Assembly (NCBI GenBank): GCA_944470555.2
Contig: OX104134.1
Coordinates: 77,122,678 to 77,186,677, forward strand
Length of the DNA: 64,000 nucleotides
Reading direction: 5' to 3'
DNA from: Heterobilharzia americana
Taxonomy: Eukaryota; Platyhelminthes; Trematoda; Strigeidida; Schistosomatidae
A program made the translations under genes and the position numbers. Shown piece after piece: positions 54,851 through 64,000 of the stretch; the first letter of the stretch is position 1, and every line of letters begins with the position of its first letter. The notes under the pieces were generated by a model. The model was not told the DNA's origin, did no database searches, and was given only the letters and a program-made list of their open reading frames with translations.

Positions 54851-56320
54851 CGTTTGATGCCATTAATTCCCCGTTACTACGCAGGTCGAGTAATTTGGCC
54901 TTGTACTAACAACAACAATAACGTCTGGCAGTTTTAGATTACCCCATAGGATATTTTCAAGACGTATATTCTCAACAGATCTTAAAGTGTAGACATTTGA
55001 GAGAATCGTCTGGAGACAGTTATTAATGTAGTTAGATAAAATCAGACACTTGGTATTGTATTCAACCCTTATTTTGATTTTTCTAGCTCCTTAAGCAACT
55101 TATGCCTTTGTACTATCACTTTTCCATAACAGCTGCAAAATAAAACATTACTTTTGTTTGAATTAAATTTGCCGAGTCACAAAATCAAAGTGGCCAGATA
55201 CGTGGGACTTGATAATATTTATGCAGTATTCAGAGATATTCTACAGTTTTAGTCCTAATTCAAAGTACCAGTATACTTAAATTGTATTCTGTTGTTTGAT
55301 AATGTATACAGTAGACTTTCATCTACAAGTTTTGAAAATTATTTGAAAAAAATACTTCTCTTTGAATAGTTCAGTGAGGAGCATTTTATTGTATTATTGA
55401 TTAATCCGTAATACCACTTGTATTTTATAAACCAGTGGCTGGTATCATGCCATCTATACAAGGAACAACGGATTGTCTCTGAGCTACATTCACTATCAGA
55501 TACTGAAAATACAATCATAAGGGAAGGTTTTGTAATTATTGGTAATGATCAGTAAGTTTTTTTCAAGAAAGTACTAAGGACCTGTTGCTATATGGTGGGC
55601 ATTTCAGATATATAATTGTTCATTTATATCCTGTCAAGTTCATCCGTTCCATCGATGATGCCATCGATTACCCTATTAGAGAAAGGAATATTTTCTTTAT
55701 AGGATTGATGAGAAAGGTGTTTCCTTTTCACTAACCCTGTAGAAAACTTAATCAAAATTGAGGATCACTGGGCAGATGAATGATAAAATTTATTTCCAAC
55801 TTTCTTCAGAAGTTTTTTTTTTCCATTTTGTCTAACGAATTGTCCGGTTTCGTCCTAACAACTTTGTAACGGTCGACTCCCTTTTTTGCATTTTCAAGGA
55901 ATCTGCTTAGTTTTTTCGATGTTTCACCTGACAGTAATAATCTATGACTAAAATCTACTCTTGTTTAAGTTAGTACATGAAAAAAGGAGAAGGAGAAATT
56001 ACTTACTGATTTATTTATAATTTATGAATTTATCGACTATTATTCTCTTCTCTTCTATGTATGCCAGTTGAATCGATACAAGTGAACAGTCTTCTCGAGA
56101 GATTAGATGGATATTCCACATGGAATAATTATTCGTGAAGTTGTTATTAGGACAAAAAAGCAAGATACACCAAATTCATCCAGCTTACTATTTTAATTCA
56201 AGTGAGGGCTAAAAGAAGCACTTACACAGTTGAAAGTGTTATTGAATTAATTACAGGTGTGAGTAATATGTACGCAATCCAGTCAGTTGATGGTGAATCT
56301 AATTAACGATTAAGAAATAA
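54851..56320. other. AT-rich sequence, no gene seen
   Basis: Nothing recognised on either strand. Confidence 0.4.
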
Positions 56321-56322
56321 AA

Positions 56323-56664
56323 TAACGCTATCATGATACAGATGACAATTGGATAACAACAGATTCACAAAGGAGTGAAAATGAATTGGAAAACGTAAGA
56401 ATCGAGAATGTACAAAACGGTAATAAAAGTGGAGCAGTAACCTGGGTGAAAATAAGTCAGAATCAAAGAGAACTTCACTTTAATCAGTTAGCCTCCATGA
56501 TTGATGTCATGAGACGAAGATCATATGGTAAAAACAATACACTAGCTTTAAATATTTCAAAAAATTTGATCTCACCTGAACTTATCAAATTATTTATGTT
56601 GAAATTCAAAAAAGAATCAACGTTGGGAAGGGTGATGAAAGCAGAAAAAACTCATAATACCTGA
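56323..56664 (+). CDS. Candidate terminal exon or small ORF, unrecognised
   Basis: An open frame of about 113 codons with an internal ATG. Acceptors 'gatacag|atg' (about 56,341) and 'aacaacag|attc' (about 56,362) are possible. The peptide is hydrophilic and protein-like: DTDDNWITTDSQRSENELEN, KSGAVTWVKISQNQRELHFN, LASMIDVMRRRSYGKNN, ISPELIKLFMLKFKKESTLG. It ends at TGA 56,662-56,664. No domain is recognised and there is no repeat match in the window, which mildly favours a host exon. Confidence 0.35.
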
Positions 56665-56689
56665 ATCACATTTCTTCTGGTATGAAAAT

Positions 56690-56885
56690 CTTACGTGATG
56701 TGGCTCATTGGCTTAGGAATTTGTTTTTGTTATAATAGGTCCGGGTTTCGGATGCCACTCCATCAACTTCACACTAGCTAAAGCGTAACGTCACACACTT
56801 TCATGTAACAAGCGTGACTCAAAACTTGATGCATAAACATGTACGGCGTTGAGTTACACTATTTTATTTTCACCAAGATTTTACA
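56690..56885 (+). repeat. tRNA-derived SINE (fourth type), degenerate
   Basis: 'gtgatgtggctcattggctt' holds an A-box-like sequence and 'ataggtccgggtttcggatg' a B-box-like one. The flanks 'tggc' and 'gcca' pair as the remnant of an acceptor stem. No hammerhead core was found in the 120 bases downstream. Confidence 0.5.
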
Positions 56886-56889
56886 TGGA

Positions 56890-57240
56890 TGGGCAGATGA
56901 TCAGAAAGAATAACCAACAAGGAACTCTGGCCTGACAACGGACAACCAATAACCTATCGCCCAACAACTATGCAATGGAAGAAAGTGGGAATGGATTGGA
57001 CTGGATATACACTGAGATGACCGTTTGGGGAGACCACGTACCAGGTCACGTCCTCGAGTAGAAGCCAGGTGGGAAACGATGAGTTCGGTGTCTGAGGGTG
57101 ACATGAAGGAGATCGTGTGAGGGGAGAAATAGAAGCTTGTGGGCAGTGGTGGATTTAGGTTGAGAAGACTGTAGACAAGAGAGTGAAATGGGACGTGCTA
57201 CTGAAGCCGTATATTCCACTAGGAACCCAAAGGACAAATG

Positions 57241-57294
<54 letters not shown>

Positions 57295-57296
57295 TT
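56890..57296 (+). mobile_element. RTE-like retrotransposon, copy F (3' 0.4 kb only)
   Basis: Homologous to the last part of copy C (37,650-38,106). Landmarks are 'ggaactctggcctga', 'atgcaatggaagaaa', 'gggtgacatgaaggagatcg', 'acgtgctactgaagcc', 'gtatattccactaggaaccc', and a (GATAAT)n/(TAA)n tail at 57,238-57,291. It is severely 5'-truncated. Confidence 0.85.
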
Positions 57297-58125
57297 TTTG
57301 TTTTGAATCAAGATTTTAAGTGGACGTTAGTTGGCCTACGGAGGTCACCCACCTTCTTCTGTATACGGAGATATATTTTTGCCACTAGACAGTACAAGTC
57401 TAAATTATGTTGTGTGATGTAGCTTTCTTAAGATTCTGCTCTCAGAAGAAGTCACTGGTGACAGTACTCGTTAATGAAGGCAAAAAACGTTCCTATGCAC
57501 AATAGATGGATGTAATTTCTGAGATGATATGAGTTCACTGACAGCCTGAAACGACTGAAATGGTTAGTTTATTCTTCATCAATCTGCTTTTTATGGGAGG
57601 ACCTAATTTGATTTGTTTACCTATCTCCATAGTAAGCAGTATTCCTACGGCTGCATAGAAAAGTTACAAACTGGTTGTATTAAATGTTTATTGTACAGTT
57701 TTTTTCAAACTGCACCTAACTAGTCGATTTGAGCGGAAGAGAATTTGATTTTGATTGTGCAAAATAAAACAATTTGCATTTACCCAATGATGGTATTGAC
57801 GATCTAAGTCTAAGTGAACGTGTAGAATTAAATCTAAGCTTGAATATATGATATTAGATTTCAGTACCAATCATACAATCACTTCGGGACATAAATGTTC
57901 AGCGCTTTTATTTTCAAGGATTACATGACTGACTTTGAAAATTTGAAACTTTTAGAAAAAAAGTTATCAGATGGTCTGTTATACAGTATATCGAAGAATA
58001 ACTCACTGTGATCTAGAGTCAGCTAAAGCCTTTAGAAAATCATATCTACATTAGACGGATAAAATATGCAATAGTGAAGAATAAGGAGTTTAATATAATT
58101 TAAGAGATAAACTCAGATGTGGAGT
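57297..58125. other. AT-rich sequence, no gene seen
   Basis: Nothing recognised. Confidence 0.4.
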
Positions 58126-58129
58126 AAAT

Positions 58130-58395
58130 TTAATGGTTGAAATGACTAATCAGGCTTCTGTATTTCGGCTGGAAAAGTGCTGCTCCATAAAATATACCTG
58201 ACTTCAAGGGTCACCTTAGCAACAACTTAAATAACCAATTACTCTTCAATACTTCATAAAAATGTCTTTTTAGCCAAAGTAAAGAAACCTAATTGGTTAT
58301 TTCAACAGTTGCTAGGGTGATTTTTAAAGTCACCTTAAAATACAGGAATGTAACTGGCTTTCACACCAGTTGCTAAGGTAGCCTTTAAAATAGCT
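58130..58395. mobile_element. Nested MITE-like elements (one inside another)
   Basis: A complete 131-bp unit spans about 58,200-58,330, from 'acttcaagggtcaccttagc' to 'gttgctagggtgatttttaa'. The left half of another unit ('ttgaaatgactaatcaggct') ends at 58,199. Its right half ('aactggctttcacaccagtt', 'gctaaggtagcctttaaaat') starts at 58,331. One copy therefore inserted into the middle of an older one. Confidence 0.65.
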
Positions 58396-61040
58396 CTAGA
58401 TGTTAGAGGTATTGAGTTGAGCATGGACGACGTCATTACTTCTCCTTCCGTTGTGGGCTTATCGAGGCTGGAAAGCAGAAAACGCGATATCTCATACCTT
58501 ACACTAATACATGCAAGAAGCTGGAGACATCCATTTATCAACTAATAAAGAGCAAACTTAAGGGTTAAAAAAAACTCAAATTGACTAAATTCTGGGATGC
58601 TACGTGTGGGAAAGAAGTGTTTTCGAAAACAGTCATAACATACTCGGTTTTCAATTAAGGGAATAATTTACAAGACTAGGTATTTTGGAAGTTGGTGTAG
58701 GATCTTTTGCTTACAGGAATAATAAAATCTTTGAAAACAGTCCATTCCACTGAAGGAACTAATGTCTAAACCTTCGTCAAGCATGCCTTTCATGTAGGAT
58801 ATTTGGAGAAAGTCAATAGCACAGTATAACCTTTGGATTTATAATGTTTTGCACAAAAGTGTAAGTTAATCTTGAAGCACACTTATTCTTACGGAAACAT
58901 TTAAATCCTGAGGCGTAACTACTGGGCTGTAGAAAGCTGAAACGTGAAGGCGGTATGAATTTTGTTCCTGTTTCCAGAAACACTAAAATTTATGCAACAT
59001 TCATTCAGCTTCTTCCAGTGGTCGCAATCTAATATAACATCATGGATTACGACCTTAATATACTCGACTTTACACCCACAATGTACTTGTTCTTTGGTAA
59101 ACAACCATAGGTATAAGAAAGTAAGAGGTTTGTTTATCATGCAGCAAATGACTTAGCTACCTAAGTGATCGATAATAAGCTACCAGTTATTTGTCAGCAT
59201 GCTGAAATGCAATTGGTTTTGGAGATATTGCCCATGTGTATTTTTAACAGCAACTTTAAGTCTATTGATAGGAATTTATATTGGCTATTTACTAACGTTT
59301 CTGCAGTCTCTATTTGACCATTCACAGTTTAGCATATGGAGGACATTAACGTCGTTTCAGTAACAATGTATGCTAATATAAGAGACTGTTGATTTCGCTA
59401 GTGTTAGAAATTCTTAAATGTCGACACATAGGTAGTTAACCAGAATTTAGTCTTTTTCGCCGGGAAAAGTCACCATCTGATAAGGTTTAGTCTGAAGTAT
59501 CAAAGTCTTGAGAGAATCATAGGTTCAGCCACCCAGTCTAGCGTACACTTAACAAGACATCATTTCGTTGTTCTCGACCACACAAGTTGTGTACAAATTA
59601 GCTTGTTTTCTAATTAGGACGGGTTAACAATATGAGATATACATTAAACTCATTAAAGCACTGGTAAATTCAAGTAGATTTTAAATGACTATTCCACATG
59701 AAGACAAAAAAGAGGGTAAATATGTGCTTGAAAAGACTACCCTAAAATGTGATATTACTTAGTCGGTATTGATCAGAAATTGCTAAATGGTCGACCAATG
59801 ACCTTCATTTGTTTTCACTTCGTTGCAAATCACATACAAGATGATTTCTAATCATGCTTTTTATTCCACTTTAACAATATGATAAGTAAGCATTTCTTTT
59901 GTGAACTAATTAGTAACGATAGGTTGTATTGTAAGCGGTTCAGGGGAACATTGTGAACTGCTTCATATAATTCAGAATTGCTTTAAGCACCAGGATTGAA
60001 ATATACAAAGGAAAACTTCAAATCGACTTCCAAAATCAAAAGATAGAACTTCTAGATTACCGATATCTCCAAGAAAGGAAAAACCTAGAAAGTTGTGGAA
60101 ATTTCAGTTGTCTGACAACTAGGCTGGTTTCGACCTCCTACCGTCACAGGTTGGTTCATCCGATATGTTCATAAGTAGATGAATATATGCGCTATTAATT
60201 TGATTACTGACCTTTTACAAAATCAATCAATCATGGAAGGTGTCATTCATTTAACAGTATAAATGCAGTTTGCATATACAGAAAGTCAATACAGATAATG
60301 CTACTGAAAAAACTGTGTATCAAGAACGCCAAAGGTTATATGAACTTTGTCAATATCGTACGTTTTTTCATGTCTCTGAGGTATCCTAAGGAATTATAAC
60401 TCCGACATTTCATTGAGGAGTGATATTTTATCAGCCACTGCATTATCCTCACTTTAACCTGCTGACCATTATATTATTTTTGAGGTGGCCACCAATATAT
60501 GTCTAACAATAATAACAAGAGTAGTAATCACTTTATTCTAGACAATAATTTTTAATGTAGTGTAGATTTCTCGTACATTACTTTCAAATTAAATGACCAT
60601 CACAATTAAATAATGTTAGTAATAACAGTATGATGAGCAAAAATACATAACAAGCCATTGTTCTTAGGTTATCATTTGGTTTGTGGGTACATTCTTGCAT
60701 CGATGGACGGATAGAAAAGCACCCGAAGGTTTGGTGGTAGTGGATCGTTGAGCCGGTATAACAGTTTTCAGACTTAGCTAACTTTTTCTGAAATAATTAT
60801 GCGATGAATTGTTGTGAACTTGAGAGCCCACTGCCATCTACCATGATATTTTTTATAATTTTGTTGTTAACTTGTGTGACAATAAGTTGGAGATATTTTA
60901 AAAATGCGTCATGGGATTTTTTGACATTTAAATGACTAAAACAAGCAGATAAGAAGTAATTTTACGTGATATACACCATGGAAACATTTTGGTAGCTCAA
61001 AATTTTAAGTAGTCCACCAGACTGTTATTTAGGCAGTAGG
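58396..61040. other. AT-rich sequence, no gene seen
   Basis: No supported gene or recognised repeat. Short AAT/AAC runs occur near 60,505 and 60,610. Confidence 0.4.
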
Positions 61041-61800
61041 GAAATTTCTATTTTCTGCATGTCTTCTTTCGAAGGAAACTAGGTAGTTTGCTTCAAAAAC
61101 CATTCTACAGACAGTCGGCATGGAATGAGCCTAACCTGATTTTCAGTGTCTACACTGGGTCACCCAGAAAGACAGACCTAATTCCTTCTTTTTCATCGAG
61201 ATTTAATAGCATTTCCTCAGATAGCATAGTTGATGGTGAATTTGATATTTACTCAGGTTTATTCGAGAAAACATCAAAACAGAGTTACACCCAGAAAAAT
61301 CATTCAGTTTACTAGAGAATTATATCTATAAACGTTAGTTTCCAAGGTGATGCCAAAGCTAAAATTCTTAAAAAAACTTTTGTACAGACCAATATTTGTT
61401 TCCTGACAAACTCTACAGATCATCTTCTTCAGTTGGCAAATAATTCCTGAGTATGACAAACAAAAGCTACCGCTTTGATATACTTCTACAAGTTCTCTTA
61501 CTCCTTTGAAGCTAGATATACAGGTCACACACAGAGTGAACTTTCCAGACACATATCCTGAATGATTCTTGAAAGGGAAATTTATATCAATCACCATCTC
61601 GATTCTAAAATATATTAAGTCATTTCTGGTTGTTTAATTCTTTGAAAGTCTGCTTTCAAGGATATTCATAAAGTCAAAGTGGTCTTTTTAAACGAGCTCG
61701 GTTTAGAGACGAGCACATAGTGGGAGCACTGGGAGTTCATTGATTCAAGCTTCTTCTCTGTCAACGGGAAAGGTATGATTGACCTCTTTTCCTGCTACAG
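61040..61800 (+). mobile_element. Penelope-like element, connector and GIY-YIG fragment
   Basis: Plus strand: KPFYRQSAWNEPNLIFSVYT (the basic Y-R-K-P-T-W segment), FSSRFNSISSDSIVDGEFDI, LFEKTSKQSYTQK, then in other frames ILKKTFVQTNICFLTNSTDH and KFSYSFEARYTGHTQSELSR (nuclease core, Y-I-G-R changed to Y-T-G-H). Then ILEREIYINHHLDS and a terminal portion near 61,680-61,790 follow. This order matches the 48.9-49.7 kb fragment. Stops and shifts are frequent, and the RT palm is absent. Confidence 0.7.
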
Positions 61801-62015
61801 TCTTCATTCTCTTTTCGTTCTCCTACTTCCTTTATGTTAAATCAGTTCATTATTATCTGCTTTACTATGATCTTTCTTTCTCTCTTAACCTTTATTTGCA
61901 TTTATCAACTAGAAACTCAGCTATCATATCGCTCACCTAGAAACGATTTCAACCTCGTTTAATTCTGATAAATTATTGTAGTATACATATATAACCTTCA
62001 GATTCCATCCCTTGA

Positions 62016-62276
62016 TGGCCATTCAATTTCTTGATGAATGAAAAGGTCGGTAAGGTAACCGAAGATGTATTGCAATGTCAAGAACATATACAAAATACAA
62101 GTGTTTATGAATATTTACAATGGCCTTTGCTATTCCAGGCCTTTCTAGATTTGAATGTCCCATTGATTTTTTGTCCCTCTAACCAATCTAATATTTACAT
62201 GTTGGTCATTTGCTTTCTCTCAAAACTTAGGTGCAGAACGATTGGTTGTAGTCACCAGGGGCTCATGCACCCTTAA
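62016..62276 (+). CDS. Candidate exon or ORF, unrecognised
   Basis: The frame opens just after a TGA at 62,013-62,015, with ATG at 62,034. It reads NEKVGKVTEDVLQCQEHIQN, TSVYEYLQWPLLFQAFLDLN, VPLIFCPSNQSNIYMLV. A possible donor 'cttag|gtgcag' lies near 62,230. It is protein-like, with no recognised family. It is 0.35 kb before another candidate exon on the same strand. Confidence 0.22.
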   Translation, partial: WPFNFLMNEKVGKVTEDVLQCQEHIQNTSVYEYLQWPLLFQAFLDLNVPLIFCPSNQSNIYMLVICFLSKLRCRTIGCSHQGLMHP

Positions 62277-62606
62277 GAAAGATTTTGTCAAATTTATTGC
62301 ACACTATAATAAATTCCGTACTTATTAAAGTTATTTTCACGATCTGGTATTGGAAGCTGATTCACCACAACCCTTCCCCACAGTTTTGATATGTTTCTTT
62401 GAAAATTTGTGTTAAATTGTCACGTTATGTGCAAAACCTTTCTCAGAAAGTTAGTTTAAATGGTCAAAATCAAGGTGATTTACAGAACTTCCGATGGATA
62501 ACTTGCTGTAACCATAGTAACTGTGATGAATGACATTTGTCAACAATACTTTATCTTATTTTCACATATTATTATCTCCTCACTTGCTTCAGTCCTAACA
62601 GTAGTG

Positions 62607-62732
62607 GCTGATGAATGGAAACTAAAGTGTGAGAAGTTTATGCGTGATTTAAATTACACACCAGATGAAAATTTAACATATACGTTTATATTCATTGTAA
62701 CATTTGTCCTATTATTTCTGCAATACTCTTAG
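62607..62732 (+). CDS. Candidate 3'-terminal exon encoding a C-terminal membrane anchor
   Basis: A pyrimidine-rich acceptor, 'ctcacttgcttcagtcctaa' then 'cag', ends at about 62,603. The frame that follows reads VADEWKLKCEKFMRDLNYTP, DENLTYTFIFIVTFVLLFLQ and YS, then TAG at 62,730-62,732. The last 15-17 residues form a clean hydrophobic segment next to the C-terminus, as in tail-anchored or type I membrane proteins. No family is recognised and no upstream exon can be linked with confidence. Confidence 0.3.
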   Translation, partial: ADEWKLKCEKFMRDLNYTPDENLTYTFIFIVTFVLLFLQYS

Positions 62733-63338
62733 ATAATGATAGGAAGTTGAAGGAGAATGAAGCAATGAGTGACATTATTATTTAATACAAGCGAGAAATC
62801 CGTATTTTATACTTTTTTAGACTTCAAACGCCCAATAACAAACATACTGTAGCTCATTGTGGTATAGTTAATATGATTAGACACTACAGTATATCTAGTC
62901 GATCACTTCATGTACTGAATAACCTTATTTCTAGGCCTGATACTATCGGTTAGCTTTCATAGGTCTCCTAGGAGCATTTCATTCACTAACAAGAGATAAG
63001 CGAAAAAAAATTGGAAATCAAAGAGTATGTCAGTGAAAAATATTAACTTCGTCGAGAAAAGATAATCAATTTTGTCGGTAATCACTAGCATTTTGCCAGG
63101 TATCTCTTAAGTTCAGTTGTTGCGAAGACCGAATAATATACTAATAGAATTATCCAAGTAGTTGAAAAATATCACATATGAAAACCGAAGCACAGGCACT
63201 GTCTATGAAGCGCGTATAGCTTTCTTGTGTCATTTCTCCTGAGGGTCTGCATGCTTTGATTGGTTGGGTGGTAGAAAGGTTGTCACTGCTTATCTATGTT
63301 TGTAATTAATTATGCCGTAAATTTTCCCTTGCATAATT
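62733..63338. other. AT-rich sequence, no gene seen
   Basis: Nothing recognised. Confidence 0.4.
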
Positions 63339-63339
63339 C

Positions 63340-63545
63340 ACCTTGGTGACTAGTACTGGAGTCTAGGGTGCATGTTTCGTCCTATTTAGGACTCGTCAGC
63401 TGGAAGTGCCAGAATTCCAGTGAGTGAAATTGTTCCCAATGTAACTCGAACTTAAAACCTATCGCCTCAAACGTCGAAACGTTATCCACTACATCACTGG
63501 GGTGCAAGGGCCACTTCTTGTGCAACGGGTATCAGTTGTTATTGC
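63340..63545 (-). repeat. Sm-alpha-like tRNA-derived SINE, minus copy
   Basis: Minus strand: 'cccgttgcacaagaagtggc', 'cccagtgatgtagtgg' (A-box region), B-box 'aagttcgagttacattggg', spacer with 'cactcactggaattc', then the ribozyme segment 63,415-63,355 and 'ccagtactagtcaccaaggt'. Together with 54,650-54,850 it is the most complete SINE copy. Confidence 0.82.
63355..63415 (-). ncRNA. Hammerhead ribozyme motif, Sm-alpha type, intact core
   Basis: Minus strand: 'cacttccagctgacgagtcc' then 'taaataggacgaaacatgca' then 'ccctagactcc'. CTGACGAG, stem II GTCC/GGAC and CGAAAC are all intact. Stem I is imperfect (TTCCAG/CTAGAC). The usual GTC at the cut site reads ACC, losing the A15-U16 pair, so cleavage is probably weak or absent. 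Confidence 0.75.
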
Positions 63546-64000
63546 TTTTCAGGTGGAACAATCTACTCAGGTGGAAACATATCAGTTCAATGGGCTGTAC
63601 ATTTATCTTTCAAGAAGAGACTTGAACTCAAGACTTCCTTGTGAAAATTTGCATATTCACTGAATTACATGCATTGTAACTCCTATGATTACATAGTTTA
63701 CGTAATTTGGATGAGTGGAGTTAGTGCGAGTTTTCACTCTGTCATCATAACTATGTTAACTGACACTTAATCACTATAGTTTGGTGTAAAATGCTCAACC
63801 ATCTTATTGTAACCAATTACCATGGCTCGCCAACTCACTTTGTAATCAAGTGTTATTTGATATGATTAAGATTTGTTTCGCAAATATTTTATGATTAGCT
63901 TTCTTTTGTATCTAACTAGAGGCTACTACCTGAATATAAAGTCCTGTAATCCGTATTTCTTATAACTTCTGAAGACAGATAGACAGGCAGACAGGGAGAT
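63546..64000. other. AT-rich sequence to window end, no gene seen
   Basis: The last 30 bases ('acagatagacaggcagacag') resemble the simple AG/AC-rich stretch found in the 3' ends of family 2 elements at 17,270 and 38,765. A family 2 copy may continue beyond the window. Confidence 0.3.

Overview
This window looks like an AT-rich, repeat-dominated stretch of a schistosome (blood fluke, Trematoda) nuclear genome. The main clue is a set of short tRNA-derived elements carrying hammerhead-ribozyme motifs of the kind known from the Schistosoma Sm-alpha SINE. They occur beside RTE-type endonuclease/reverse-transcriptase elements, Penelope-like elements (PLEs) and a small MITE. The species is not resolved. 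No complete host gene, rRNA or functional tRNA can be supported; only a few candidate exons or small ORFs can be offered, at low confidence. All family names and boundaries come from reading the sequence, without database search.

Layout. 1-3.4 kb: no recognisable gene. 3.5-4.3 kb: a PLE GIY-YIG fragment. 4.9-5.35 kb: an uncharacterised dispersed repeat that recurs at 28.8, 29.9 and 46.9-47.1 kb. 5.6-6.1 kb: 3' end of a second non-LTR family (family 2), also present at 17.2-18.4 and 38.6-39.4 kb. 8.7-13.9 kb: two reverse-oriented RTE-like copies, A (full length, full of microsatellites) and B (5'-truncated), the latter abutting a PLE RT fragment. 20.0-24.5 kb: a hammerhead SINE, a PLE flanked by 181-bp inverted repeats, another PLE fragment, a candidate exon and an Sm-alpha-like SINE. 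25.9-26.2 kb: two adjacent MITEs. 27.1-27.9 kb: the 3' end of another non-LTR element. 31.7-33.7 kb: the best preserved PLE. 34.27-34.55 kb: a small ORF with a signal-peptide-like start. 34.6-38.1 kb: full-length RTE-like copy C. 38.1-42.5 kb: inverted SINE pairs, a family 2 copy, MITEs and a candidate ORF. 43.0-46.8 kb: RTE-like copy D, a 500-N assembly gap, and the 5' end of an oppositely oriented copy E. 47-64 kb: SINEs, two more PLE fragments, a truncated RTE-like copy F, nested MITEs and three candidate coding pieces.

The RTE-like elements encode an endonuclease and a reverse transcriptase and probably supplied the copying machinery for themselves. Whether they also mobilised the SINEs is inference. 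The PLEs encode an RT plus a GIY-YIG endonuclease. Every autonomous element here is broken by frameshifts and stops.

The most notable features are three. Hammerhead-like ribozyme motifs are dense, in three SINE types plus PLE ends, with individual catalytic positions lost one by one. RTE-like copies A/D and B/C form an inverted, mirror-ordered set sharing lesions. The A/D lineage has microsatellites grown inside its coding sequence, including an in-frame run of 28 Asp and 15 Glu codons.
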